Positions 35,624 through 47,800 of a stretch of DNA of 64,000 bases are shown in pieces. Position 1 is the stretch's first letter, and each line of letters opens with the position of its first letter. The DNA is from Rhizophagus irregularis (taxonomy: Eukaryota > Glomeromycota > Glomeromycetes > Glomerales > Glomeraceae): the NCBI RefSeq assembly GCF_026210795.1, contig NC_089444.1:1788501-1852500 (forward strand), given 5' to 3'. The translations under genes and the position numbers were made by a program. Under the pieces are notes generated by a model. The model saw nothing but the letters and a program-made list of their open reading frames with translations, ran no database searches and was not told the DNA's origin.

Positions 35624-36170
35624 TTTATAACTAATGTAATTGATTTTACTTATAACATAATATTTTGATAATGACTTTATGACTTTTAATTTTACTGGAA
35701 AGTACCATATAATAGGAATTACAGTACCCAGGTATAATACAGATTTCAGAGGTTTTGACCTTATACCCCTTACCATGGCATGAGTTTTTATTATTAGTAA
35801 ATATGTATAAAACCTATATAATAATTGGGTATTTATTATTAAAGCTCCGCATGATGAAGCTCAGCTGAACCGCCAGTCTGGTTTCAGCTTAGACTTGAAA
35901 AAAAATTCTGGCTCGAGTTGAATGATCGATGCCATAAAAAATTTTGGCTCGAGCTAAAGTGAGCCGAGCCAAGCCATTAAAAACCTGGCTCGAGCTAAGC
36001 TATGCTCAAGCTTTATCTTCAGAAAAACGTTTCGCAATGTATTTTATTAAAACATTGAAAAAAAACGTTGCGAAACGTTTTTTTTAAATATATTATTAAG
36101 AAAAACATTTTCGCAACGTTTTTTAATTAAAACATCAAAAAAAAATGTTGCGAAATGTTTTTTAGGACCC

Positions 36171-36450
36171 TGGATATCTCCAAAACAGGTCATAAGTCAC
36201 ACTTTCGGCAGATTGGCCCATTGAAAAATAAAAAGCTTTTTTGTAAATATCTCGGCATCAGCGGTCAATTTGATGAACTTTTTTTTAAATTGTAGAGCTA
36301 AATGAGGGCTACAAAATAAAAAAAGTTCATTAAAATTGAATTACTGGATGCTGAGATATTTACAAAAAACGATTTTTTGAATTTCAGCAAAAAGGGGTGT
36401 TTTTGGCCAAAAGTCCATTATGACCTTTATATTAGATATCCGGGGTCCTT
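36171..36450. mobile_element. Foldback repeat inside the hAT-type element
   Basis: GGACCCTGGATATCTCCAAA at 36168 is inverted at the right side (ATTAGATATCCGGGGTCC near 36430-36446), and GGTCATAA/TTATGACC pair as well. The inner hairpin (AAATATCTCGGCATCAG...CTGGATGCTGAGATATTT) is the same family as that at 11764-12000. Confidence 0.6.
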
Positions 36451-37490
36451 GTTTTTTTTAATATAATATTTGAAAAAAACGTTTTCGCAACGTTTTTTAA
36501 TTAAAACATCAAAAATAAATGTTGCGAATCATTTTTTCTAACATAATACTTTGAAAAAAACATTTTCGCAACGTTTTTATTAAAACATTGAAAAAAACGT
36601 TGCGAAACGTTTTTTTTAAATATAATATTTTGAAAAAATGTTTTTGCAACATTTTTTATTAAAATATCAAAAAAAAATGGTGCGAAACATTTTTATCTTA
36701 AATATATTATTACGAAAAAATGTTTCGCGCCATTTTTTAATTAAAACATTGAAAAAAAATGTTGCGAAATGTTTTTTTCTAACATAATACTTTGAAAAAA
36801 TGTTTTCGCAACGTTTTTATTAAAACATTGAAAAAAAATGTTGTGAAACATTTTTTTTAAATATATTATTAATAAAAAAACGTTTTCGCAACATTTTTTT
36901 ATTAAAAATATCGAAAAATGTTGCAAAACGTTTTTTTTAAATATAATATTTTGAAAAAACATTTTCGCAACGTTTTTTATTAAAATATAAAAAAAAAACG
37001 TTGCAAACCATTTTTTTCTTAAATATATTATTACAAAAAAACGTTTCGCACCGTTTTTTAATTAAAATATTGAAAAAAAACATTGCGAAACGTTTTTTTA
37101 ATATAATACTTTGAAAAAAACATTTCACAACATTTTCATTAAAATATTGAAAAAAAAATGTTGCAAAACATTTTTTTTTAAATATATTATTAATAAAAAA
37201 CGTTTTCGCAACATTTTTTTTTAAATATATTATTAATAAAAAACGTTTTCGCAACGTTTTTTATTAAAAATATTGAAAAAAACGTTGCGAAAAGTTTTTT
37301 TTAAATATAATATTTTGAAAAAACGTTTTCGCAATATTTTTTATTAAAATATTGAAAAAAAACATTGCAAACCGTTTTTTTCTTAAATATATTATTACGA
37401 AAAAACGTTTCGCACCATTTTTTATTAGAATATCAAAAAAAAATGTTGCGAAATGTCTTTTTAATATATTATAATACAAAAACGTTTTGC
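36450..37490. repeat. Array of TTGCGAAACG palindromes
   Basis: About ten units of roughly 60 bp alternate AAACGTTTTCGCAACGTTTT and its inverse with TATTAAAATATTGAAAA spacers; CpG positions are often changed to TG/CA, as expected from cytosine deamination. Open frames here are low-complexity Phe/Lys runs and are not genes. Confidence 0.7.
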
Positions 37491-37672
37491 GACATTTTTT
37501 GTATGATAACTTACAAAGAACTCAAGCTTTTTGAGTGAGTTCTTTATTACGCTTGAGCTTTTTGAACCGAGCCTATTACATTCTAGCTTTCTTTTCAAGC
37601 TGGCTACGAGCCACTGAGCCAATTTAATCATGGCTCAGTTCAGCTCAGCTCATGCGGAGCTTTATTTATTAT

Positions 37673-39311
37673 GCATAATATCTAGATATTTATTAAATTA
37701 TTTTAAATAATAAAATCGGTAGAAAATGTGAGTTCTTTTTTGTAGAGTACTATTCATAGAGAAATACTATGGCCTGCAAAATATGCAATATGGTTAAATA
37801 TCTGTTTATTGGTTTAATTTCATATGATTATCTAAAAATAAATTTATTGGCTAAAATTGTATATATAATAAATTTGAATTATTAATCAGTAAATTTATTG
37901 TAATACAAAGTTTTGTAACAAAAATTTTTTTTCTATATTGTATTTATAACTGTATCAATATAATTATTAATATATCATACAAATATTAGTTTCACTAATA
38001 AATCTATTTTTTTTTAAAAATAATATACTTTTATTTAGTTCTTGAAGATGAATAGTTTATTTTATTTTATATATTTGAGATAGTTTTTTTAGTTTTATTT
38101 TCTAGACTTTATTTTAACAGAAGACAGCCTGGCATATTACTCATTAGTTATAAAAGAAATATGAACAGAAAAATTACTTTATTATATAGATAATATTAAG
38201 TTATATTTATTAAGTAGAAATATATATTAGTCAAAATAGGACAATTCAATCTGATCAAATATAGGTCGAATAGTAGTCAGATCTGTATCAAATTGAGGTC
38301 AATATTTTTGGCATAGTTTAGGTTCTAATTATTTCAAATTTAGACTAATTATTTGACCAATATTTGACCAATATTCAATATTAAAACTTAAATCAAATTA
38401 TAGTTTAATTAACATCTATTTATTTCTGAATTTATTTTAATTTTATTAAAAATTTTGTAGCTATATTATTATTATTATTTAATAATATTTATCTAAATTA
38501 CAAATAAATATTGCTAATCTATAATTCTACAATCACATAATTTATGTATTCATATATACTTACAAATTTTAATTTTTTGGAAACTCACCGAAACTACAAA
38601 AAAAAAGAACAGTTAGTAACTGTCCTATAATATTAAAAAAAAGTAAAAAAAAACTAAGATTCTACTTATGAAATTTTGGTTTTTTACTGTTCTTTAAAAG
38701 CAAATCTCACTTACTTATAATAAAGATTACTGTAGAAAATTAGACCTTTACTAATGATTTTTACCTTTTTTTTTTATTTTTTTCTTAAATTCTATTGGTT
38801 AATTAAAAAATCATAATAATGTAACATGAAATTTCCTTTATAGTAAGATCTGTAAAGAACTTTTTATATAATTTTTACTTTAAGCTTGAAGGTGACTTAT
38901 CTTATAAATAAGCAGATTCTTTAGAAGTCCATTTGAAACATTAAATCTATATAAAAAAAAAAGAAAAGAATAATTAGTAACTGTTCATAATAATAATAAA
39001 ATAAACCAAAATTCATCTTATAAATCTTGGTTTTTCCATTTATTAGAAGTCTACTTGAACAGAACCTACTTACTTTTAATAAAGGTTACCTACAAGTCTA
39101 AGGTAAAAATTACATAAAATAATTAAAAAAACTGGTTGAATTTACAAGGTAAAATTCTTTATAAATTAAAAAAAGTAAATGTAATTTTGTGGTAAGTTTT
39201 TTTTATATAACTGTTAAATATATGGTAAATTAAACAGAATTTTAAAATGTAATTTGTAATTATAAGGTAAAATTTATAATTTCGTAAAATTTATTAATAT
39301 ATATTATTTTG
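37673..39311. other. AT-rich interval with diverged tandem repeats
   Basis: No gene seen. A diverged pair of repeats at about 38590-38760 and 38960-39100 shares AGTTAGTAACTGT and TTGGTTTTT.ACT; part of it is the inverse of 3420-3560. Confidence 0.5.
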
Positions 39312-40757
39312 AGAGAATTTATTCATCGCACATACAATGTCATCGCTACTCTTATCACGTAATTAATTAAATTTTATTGGCTAATCATTATTTGTTTAGA
39401 TAATCTTTTTTTTTGTAAAACGTGTTTCAATTTTCAAGCTTTTTATTTATAAATTCAATATATGATATTAAAGCTAATAAATGATACAAAAAAAGGCAAA
39501 AGAAGTGGAAATAAAAGGAATAAAAGGAATAAAAAAAGGACAATAAAGAAATGGGAATAAAGAGAAATGAAAAAGAACCGCAAAGAGGATAAAAAAATAA
39601 AAGAAATGTAAAGGGATAAAAAGAAATAAAAAGAAATAAAAAGGAAATGAAAGAGGTGAAGATAAAGGAAAGGGAAATCAAAGAAACAAAAGAATAATCA
39701 AAAGAATGAAATAAAGATTGAAAAGGAACAAAATAAAGATCAGAGAGACGAAATAAAGATCATAGGAACGAAAAAAAGATCAAAAGAAAGAAAAAAAGAT
39801 CATAGGAACGAAAAAAAAGATCAAAAGAACAAAAAAAAGATCAAAGGAACGAAAAAAAGATCATAGGAATGAAAAAAAAGATCAAAGGAACGAAAAAAAG
39901 ATCAAAGGAACGAAAAAAAAAATCAAAGGAACGAAAAAAAGATCAAAGGAACGAAAAAAAGATCAAAGAAACGAAAAAAAGATCAAAGAAACGAAAAAAA
40001 GATCAAAGAAACGAAAAAATATCAAAGGAACGAAAAAAAAGATCAAAGAAACAAAAATAAGGAAAAAGAAGATTAAAGAAATATAAATAAAGATTAAAGG
40101 AATAAAAGAAAAGCAAAAGGAATTAAAGAAGTAAAAAAAAAGAAAAGAGAAAAAAGAAACAAAAGAAAGGAAAGGGAATGAAAGAAAAATAAAGAAATGG
40201 GGGAATAACGAATAATGATGTGAAAATAAATAAAGCCCAAATTAAAATAAATAAATCAAAATCCAAACGTAAAGAAAAATCCAACCAAAAGAAAGAAGTG
40301 ATGACCAAAATGATAAGAACCCGAAATGAAAACCAAAAGGAAACCAAAGAAACCTAAGAGGAAATCCAACCGAAAAAAAAAAGTGACCAAAAGGAGAAAA
40401 GGAGAAGAAACCAATAATAAACCCAAGCAAAAAAGAGAACATTTATTAATTACTACAAAAAGAAAAAAATAAAATCCAAAACTGACTGAAAAACCTAAAC
40501 TTACCATTTATTAGAACGCCAAAAACTTAAAAATCTATAAAAGAAACAAAAGAAAATGGTTAATTAGTAAGAAATAAAAGAAATTAACGAAATAAATAAA
40601 GTCAAAAAAAAAACTTACTACAGCGTTAAATATCAAAGTTTAAAAGAACGTAAATAAAAAAAGGAGATGCTATGATAAATAAATAAACAAATAAATTAAT
40701 CACAAGTCACGTGATAGGGTAGCGATGACATCACACGTGCGATGAATAAATTTTTTC
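39312..40757. mobile_element. Non-autonomous element with 45-bp inverted ends and a polypurine core
   Basis: TTTATTCATCGCAC and ATGTCATCGCTAC blocks at 39320-39360 recur inverted at 40705-40752, with GATCACGT-type ends of the arms. The interior from 39480 to 40620 is over a kilobase almost without pyrimidines on the plus strand. Its centre (39700-40060) is a minisatellite of about 18 bp, GATCAAAGGAACGAAAAAAA. No coding sense. Superfamily unknown. Confidence 0.7.
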
Positions 40758-41622
40758 TATTATTTTTAGTATAAAGTTTATTACAAAAATGGTAATAGAC
40801 AAAACTCTTTCCCGAAATTCTTTTTTTACGAAAATTTCTGCGTAATAATTTTTTTAAAAATATTCCCCTTTATTAAATTTTATTACACTTTTAAAAATAA
40901 TAAAAATGAATAAGAAAATGAGTAGAATAGAACGATACGAAGAAGCTGTAAACTTCGTTTCAAACTTTAACGATATTTTTTATCAAACTATTTCACACAA
41001 CTTAGGTTCTCATATTGAGGATGGTTTCCTCAAAGACCTATTTAACAAAAACTCTTCAAAGACTGTAGATAAAGCACAGTTATTGATAGAGAGGTTTGGC
41101 AAAACGGCCAACCTTGCGAACTTCACTGCACAAGCTTAAGCTACAAATATACAACCCACCACCTTTTCGCTAATATTTTCTATAGCATTACATGTTTCGT
41201 CCAAGTCATGGGAAAATTTTATGGCCTATTTCTTTCTCAAATTTGGCAATTTGGGTGACGATGTATCTGATGATATGGATAGTACATCTGAAGATGATCC
41301 TGCTGCAGTGGAATTTCATCGTCAGCTTGACGAATTAAGGAAAAAATTATCAAATCCAGTAGTTGATACGCCTCCAATACTGCCAGATGTGGAAATGACT
41401 CCTGTTGATCAATCTGTGACACCCAAAAATTCCTAGAAGAAAGATAAATAAAAGGCGTGTGTTACAGATGATAAACAAGTCAAGAACTAATCAACAACGG
41501 CAAAACCTGATCCCAAAAGGAAAAGAAATCATCCATACCTGAGGCTACACAAATACTGACAGGATACGAAGCTGTTGGAGACACTGGTCAAAATCTATGC
41601 TATCGGGTATATATCGGGTACC

Positions 41623-41865
41623 TAAGGTTGCTTGCCGAAACCTAGGGGTTAGGCAAGATGGCGTTTCGCCGAAAAGCGAAATTCTGCCGAAACTATATTA
41701 AAGTTATATTAAAAAACTGGCGAAACTTTGGAGAAAGGTGAAACTGCCAAAACTTATTATAAATGCCAAAACTGCCGAAACTTTGCCAAAACTATAATAA
41801 ATCTATAGTAAAATTTTGATGAAACTAATCGTAGGATTTTGAAGAGGTTTAGACAAGCAACCTTA
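41623..41865. mobile_element. hAT-type MITE with exact 8-bp duplication CGGGTACC
   Basis: 243 bp; ends TAAGGTTGCTTG and CAAGCAACCTTA; CGGGTACC at 41615-41622 and 41866-41873. The body is built of GCCGAAAC words. A related fragment is at about 43660-43720 (GTTGCTTACCGAACCTAGTT). Confidence 0.88.
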
Positions 41866-42159
41866 CGGGTACCTATATATCGGTGACTAATCAGATATAT
41901 ATCGGGTATTTACATATATCGGGTACACATTGGGTACCCAATATGTCACCGATATACACTGGTATTTTAGGTACCTATATAATCAGATATATATTGCCCA
42001 ATATGTCACCGATATATTTCTAATATATATCGGGTACTAATATTTGTATGATACATTTTGATATATCAACATCGATATTCTATTAGAATTTGATAATCTA
42101 AATTTGATTAACCGTCATACCGGTCGATCAATTTATTTTTAATAAAAAAAATTCTATAT

Positions 42160-43590
42160 CCTTTAAATGAACCCGGGCTTTGGAATGTAAGTTGGAAAGG
42201 TGATTATTTTAATATTAAAGAAACGTTACTAACGTTTCTTTCTCTTGTTTTTTTAGGTTGCCGGACTCCTTGGAGTGAGCGAGAACTCTGAACGGGTCGG
42301 AACAGGTCAGGTAACCTATTCTGACCTGACCTGACCCGTCTGACCCGAAAATATTCAGGTTAATTCAGATCACTTCGGGTAATCAGGTAACCTGAAATTT
42401 TTACATGAAAAAAAACTCCAATAGTATGTTATTTATGTATACAATTTATGAAATTATTTATATTTATTTTAAATACATTTTATTTTTGAATACATTTATT
42501 ATTTTACATTAATTTGTTGTTAATGGTTTGGAACAATGTTCCAGTTGGTTTGATTCCAATAAACAACTATTAAAACTTAATAGAAAAAAAAAAAGAAACG
42601 TTAAAACATTTCTCAAAGTCAATTTCAAACGCCACCCTTAAAGAAATGTTTGCCCATTCAAAGTGTCATTCCAGGAAGCCAAAACCTACAAAGATCAAAA
42701 AAAAGAAACATTAGTACGTTTCCATCTTTAATATCAAAAGAATTCCCCTTCTCCCAGTAGCTTTGCTGCATAAGTTCAGATTCGTAAGAGTCCGGCGTCC
42801 TACAAAAGAAAAAGGAAAGAAGCGTTAAAAATGTTTCATAATTACAAAACACCCCTCTTCCCTTCCCTCATTCCTTACATTCAAAGTCCAGGTTCAATTT
42901 GTTTCCAAGAGTCCGGCGTCCTAATCCTACAAAAAAAATAAAGAAAGAAACGTTAGTACGTTTCTTTAATATTAAAGAAAAAATTCCCATTTCCTATTCC
43001 TTACATTCAAAGTCCGGGTTCAATTTGTTTCCAAGAGTCCGGTGTTCTAATCCTACAAAAAAAATAAAGAAAGAAACGTTAGTACGTTTCGTTAATATTA
43101 AAGAAAAAATTCCCCATTCCCTATTCCTTACATTATCCAAGTCCGGGTTCATTTTTAAGAGTCTGGCGTCCTAGTCCTACAAAAAAAATAAAGAAAGAAA
43201 CATTAGTACGTTTCTAAGTTTCTTTAATATTAAAGAAAAAATTTTCCATTCCCTGCTATTCCTTACGTTATCCAAGTCCAGGTTCGTTTTCAAGAATCTG
43301 GCGTCCTAGTCCTACAAAAAAAAATAAAGAAAGAAACGTTAGTACGTTTCTTTAATATTAAAGAAAAAATTCCCCATTCCCTATTCCTTACATTATCCAA
43401 GTCTGGGTTTATTTTCAAGAGTCCGGCGTCCTAGTTTTACAAAAAAAAGAAAGAAACGTTAAAAACGTTTCTTAATTACAAAATAGTAACCCCAGCTCCT
43501 TCTCCCACATTACCTTTATTGTATAGGTACGGTTCGTCCTAGTCTCCAAGGGTCTGACGTTCTACAAAAAATAAGAGTCTGACCTACAAA
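42160..43590 (-). repeat. Second array of exon-plus-intron-like units, mostly on the minus strand
   Basis: About seven minus-strand units of roughly 130 bp cover 42600-43590. Read on the minus strand each gives an exon-like block (GACGCCGGACTCTTGG, AACCCGGACTTTGAAT), GTAAGG, the inverted pair AAAGAAACGTACTAACGTTT, a T-rich tract and TTTGTAG. TACTAAC is the yeast branch-point consensus and is placed 25-30 nt before the AG. One unit on the plus strand (42165-42265) has the same layout with GTAAGT and TTACTAAC. A run of GACCTGACCTGACCCG words lies at 42290-42390. Confidence 0.7.
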
Positions 43591-44274
43591 AAAAAAATAA
43601 AAGAAAATATAAAAAAAAATGAATTTTTTTTTATATGATGATAAACCAAATATAGCAGTGTCGATTTCAGTTGCTTACCGAACCTAGTTTCGCGTTGGCG
43701 AAACTCTCTAACAGATTAATTTTACATTCACCTCCGGTGAATTTCACTTTGATCAAAATTTTTAAATTTATCCCAGTGAAATTCACCAGATGATTTCATA
43801 TTACACAAATGCATAGCACATTTTGTTTTTTGCTTTCTTGTAGTATTATTTCCAAAATGACTAGCTTTTTCTGGAATTTCTTAAGGTAAGATTTTTTATT
43901 TACTTATTACTTCGCTAGTTTAATGTTCTTTTTCTTTTATGCTAACTTGTTAACTTGTTTTTCAGAAAACAACAATTTCAAATAACTTCAAAGAGTTTAA
44001 GCGTAAGACTCACTTTTATTACTAGTATTTTGCTATTTTATTGTTTTCTTTATTGAAAATGATACTAACAGTTTCTTTTATTTTCTATCATCCACTTTAT
44101 TCCCTTTTCATTTTCTATATCCATTTCACTCTCTTTTCATTTATTTTCTATTATTTTTTTCGCTTTTTTTGTTTTTATTATTTCATTATTCCCTTCGCCT
44201 CCATTTTATTTTTCTCATGATTCCCTTTGTTCTTATTTTGTTTTTAATTATCCTTTTCATTTATCATCGTCCCT

Positions 44275-44800
44275 TTTGCTTCCATATCATTTTTCATCAC
44301 TCCACATCGCTCCATATCATTTTTTATCACTCCACATCGCTCCATATCATTTTCATCACTCCACATGGCTCCATATCATTTTTCATTACTCCATATCGCT
44401 CCATATCATTTTTCATTACTCCATATCGCTCCATATCATTTTTCATCACTCCACATAGCTCCATATCATTTTTTATCACTTCACATCGCTCCATATCGTT
44501 TTCATCACTTCACATCACTCCATATCATTTTTCATTACTCCATATCACTTCACATCATTTTTCATTACTCCATATTACTCCATATCGTTTTTCATCATTC
44601 CATATTGCTCCACATCATTTTTCATCACTCCATATTGCTCCATATTGTTTTTCATCACTCCATATCGCTCCACATCATTTTTCATAACTCCATATCGCTC
44701 CATATCATTTTTCATCATTACATATCGCTCCATATTGTTTTTTATCACTCTATATCACTCCATATCGTTTTTCATCCCTCCATATCATTTTGCAACATTC
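44275..44800. repeat. 30-bp minisatellite, CATATCATTTTTCATCACTC
   Basis: About 17 copies of a unit near 30 bp, within a pyrimidine-rich run from 44080 to 45130 (C and T with A, almost no G). Long frames on all three plus frames are repeat artefacts (SLHIIFHHSI-like text) and are not genes. Confidence 0.8.
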
Positions 44801-47800
44801 CACTTCATTTTTTATCATCTCAATTCGCTTTATATTGTTTCATTTTGTTTTACATTATTTCATTTCTTTTCCATTTTGTTTTCATCATCCCATTTCACTC
44901 CCATTTTATTTTTTCATTATCTCCTTCAATTCCATTTTATTTTCCATCATTCCATTTTGTTTTACATCATTCCATTTCACTCCCATTTTGTTTTTCGTCA
45001 TTTCCTATTTCATTTTTCATCATCTCTTCACTTCTATTTCATTTTCATCATCCTTTCACTCCAATTTCATTTTTCACATTGTCCTTTTAATTCACTTTCA
45101 TTCACTTTATCCCTTTTTCACATATTCATTTCTTTTCCATCATAAAATTATTAATTGTTAACTGAATTATAAAGAATTATATCTTATGCATTATTATGGG
45201 TTTTAAATTAATAAAAAACCTAGATTAAATGGTTAGTGGATGGGTGTAATGGTATATAAGTAGGGTTTTGTATTATTTAAAGCGATAAAGAGTTTAACTT
45301 GCAGTGTAATTCTAGCATAGTGAGTAGTATCGTACAAAATTTGCATGAATGTTAAATGCATTTTTATTAATTATAATAATCCAGATTGACATAAAATCTA
45401 TGGGCCAATCAGAATTTGTTATTGTAATCAGGCGATTGTTCACATGATTTAAGTGTTTATATTTCGCACTTTGTTTATTTTTTTTTTCTTTCCGTAAAAA
45501 CTTTTCTCTTAAACTTTTTATTATTTAAAACAAACTAAACAAACTCTTTACTTAATTATTATGAAATAATATTATTAATATTTTTTTTTTATTTTTATAT
45601 TTAGAAATAAACATAAAGGTATATTTTCATTATACTTGTTTTTTTCTTTTTATATATATATTTTCTATTGATGTTCTAATATTTTTTTCTTTTCTCCCAC
45701 TAATGTTTTCTATTACTAACATTTTCTATTAATATTAAATACTACTAACGTTTTTATTAATGTTCTCCTATTAATATTTTCTATTTTACTAACTTTTCTT
45801 TTTTCCTACTAACATTTTACTAATATTTTCTATATTTACCACTAACGTTTTTATTAACATTTCCTTTTTTCTCTTATTAATTAATACACTTACTAATATT
45901 TTCGCTAATATTTCTTTTAAATAATAAACAGATATAACAAAAGCAAGTAAAAAGGTAATTTTATTATTATTGCTACTTTCAGTAGAACTTTTCATATTAC
46001 ATAGTATAATTACGTTCAACTTTATTTGATATTTACATAGCAGATAGAGTAAGATTTGTATTATTGCTTTTATGTAAATAAAATTTATAAATTTTAATAA
46101 AATTGAATTTTATTTAGTCTGAATTTTAAAAAAAAAAGAAATATAAATCTATTAGTTTTAATATGAAATTGTAAAACGTATACAATAAAAATATAGTATA
46201 TAGCTACTATCCGACATGATATAAATATACAATATCTATATATATATTACCAATATTTTACTACCCGATATATGTGTGTTAAATGTATGATATCTATAAT
46301 ATATATCACTGATATTTTACTACCCAATATATGTGTATTAAATGTATAATATCTATAAGATATGTCACTGATATTTGACTACCCGATATGTATATGATGT
46401 GTATATGATATTTGTAGGATGTGTCACCATTTTTCTACATTTATACTACACATATCAGGTACCCGATATGTGTAGTATTGTTAAATATCATACACATATA
46501 TCACATATATTATACATATATTAGGTACCCGATACGTACCTAATAGCATCAATTTTGACAATTGCTAGAGAGCAAAGAGCGAATTCGAGACATAATAGTT
46601 TACGATATCCCATATACCTGGGACTTGCAGAAAATTATAGCAGAGTTAAAATTTTAGGGGAACGTTATTAAATGTTCTGTTAAACGGCAACATAAGTATC
46701 AGACTCTTCAAGTCAAAATAGCACTTTCCTCCTTTGCCGTTTCCCAGTTTAAGAAATATTGGATGACAGACCTGGGAGGTATACCTGTTAAATGGTTCCC
46801 CGCAAGTTGGACTTTACGAGAAAGAAAACAACGTGAAAAGTTCCAAGCTGTTATTCATGACATTCCAGAGGATATGATGATGGCTACCTTGTGGATGGAC
46901 CATAAATCATGTGAATGAAGTGCGGTGCTAGCTCATTTAAAATTATTCAAACAAGCAAAAGAAGGAGAAAACTTGTAGCCTATTTTGAGAATTGGGAGAC
47001 CACACTAAGGGCCTTAGATACGCCACAGTTTTTTGTACCTGATGGTAAAGAGTTGAAATGGTGTTGACACTCTATTCCTACCTTAAAGAAGAAAGCACTT
47101 TTGAAACCAAAGGCTAAAAATACTTTGGACAAAAAAAAACCTAAAGTAGGTAAAGTCTCAGATAGTAATCAGCTTAAGAAGAAGGATAAAGTTACGTCTT
47201 CAAAAAGTACCTAACAAAATAATAATTGGTTGATGACTCTGAATGTTCAGAAAAAGACAAAGAATCTCTTGAAGAACATGGATCGTAACAAGGATAACAA
47301 GGAGGTTTTAGCAGAAATTTTATCCCTGCTGCGTAAGTTAGTTTAATCTTTCAGTAGATTAGTTCTAATTTGTTTTTAGCATTTTAGGGTGGATTACCTT
47401 TCGTTAGGATGCTCTTTTCTTGTTCCTATTCTATAATGGTAGCGTTGTAAAATAGTTTTTTTTTTAAAATTCTAGTCAGGGTCTGATTTTTTTGGGCGAA
47501 GTTTATTATTGTGTATTCTATACAACTCTTGTTGATTTAAAATTTTCAATGATATCCTCCTGGCTTACCTTAAAATAAATAAATAAATAAAGTATAAAGT
47601 TTATTACATAAACATATAAAATTTATTATACTATTTTAATACAAATTTATTACATAGACAAAATTTATTATACAGTCAACTCCCTCTATAGTCACTCCCG
47701 TTATAGTCACATTCTACTATATAGTCACACCAGTTGAATGTTCAAAACACTTTATTATTAAAATCTATCCTATATAGTCACAATCTATCTATAGTCACTA

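Larger units (their letters stand above)
35840..37664. mobile_element. hAT-type non-autonomous element, exact 8-bp duplication TTTATTAT
   Basis: Ends TAAAGCTCCGCATGATGAAG and, inverted, TAAAGCTCCGCATGAGCTGA. TTTATTAT occurs exactly at 35832-35839 and 37665-37672. Subterminal low-complexity words are GGCTCGAGCTAAGC. The centre is an array of TTGCGAAACGTTTT-type palindromes. Its terminal ten bases resemble those of the element at 34120, so they belong to one family. No transposase frame. Confidence 0.9.
41582..46563. mobile_element. 5-kb non-autonomous element inserted in copy B
   Basis: Ends CACTGGTCAAAATCTATGCT and, inverted, AATTGTCAAAATTGATGCTA; imperfect 8-bp flanks GTTGGAGA (41574-41581) and GCTAGAGA (46564-46571). 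Subterminal regions at both sides are packed with ATATATCGGGTACC-like words (41600-42060, 46190-46550). The body contains a small hAT MITE, the second intron-like array, a CAT-rich minisatellite and AT-rich filler (45150-46190) with repeated TACTAAC..TTTTTATTAA words. No transposase frame. Comparison with copy A shows the empty site. Confidence 0.75.
40906..47346 (+). pseudogene. ORF1-like gene of copy B, split and decayed
   Basis: Pieces at 40906-41581 and 46572-47346 match copy A in order. Lesions include CAA to TAA at 41137-41139, several further stops, and the 5-kb insertion after the GYEAVG segment. The part after the insert encodes the RRM-like region and Lys-rich tail. It is valuable as an outgroup: at the position where copy A has TAA (61902-61904) it has CAA. 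Confidence 0.75.
40768..47608 (+). mobile_element. ORF1-only LINE-like element, copy B, with 18-bp target duplication
   Basis: AGTATAAAGTTTATTACA at 40768-40785 is repeated exactly at 47591-47608. The 3' end is an AAAT-repeat tail (47574-47590). The body shares order and sequence with copy A at 60823: a 5' leader with CTCTTTCCCG and TTTCTGCGTAATAA, ORF1 and 3' region. A 5-kb element splits it at 41582-46563. Confidence 0.82.

Noticed and set aside
36741-37479. Phe/Lys/Asn-rich open frames on the minus strand
   Set aside because: They are translations of the TTGCGAAACG palindrome array.
39700-40060. Basic Lys-rich protein (39869-40060)
   Set aside because: Translation of an 18-bp minisatellite in a polypurine tract.
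44169-45161. Several overlapping long open frames (up to 241 codons)
   Set aside because: All are the same 30-bp minisatellite read in different frames; composition only, no domain, no start context.
41582-46563. hAT assignment for the 5-kb element
   Set aside because: The 8-bp flanks are imperfect and the ends CACTG/CAATT do not fit YARNG well; left unclassified.
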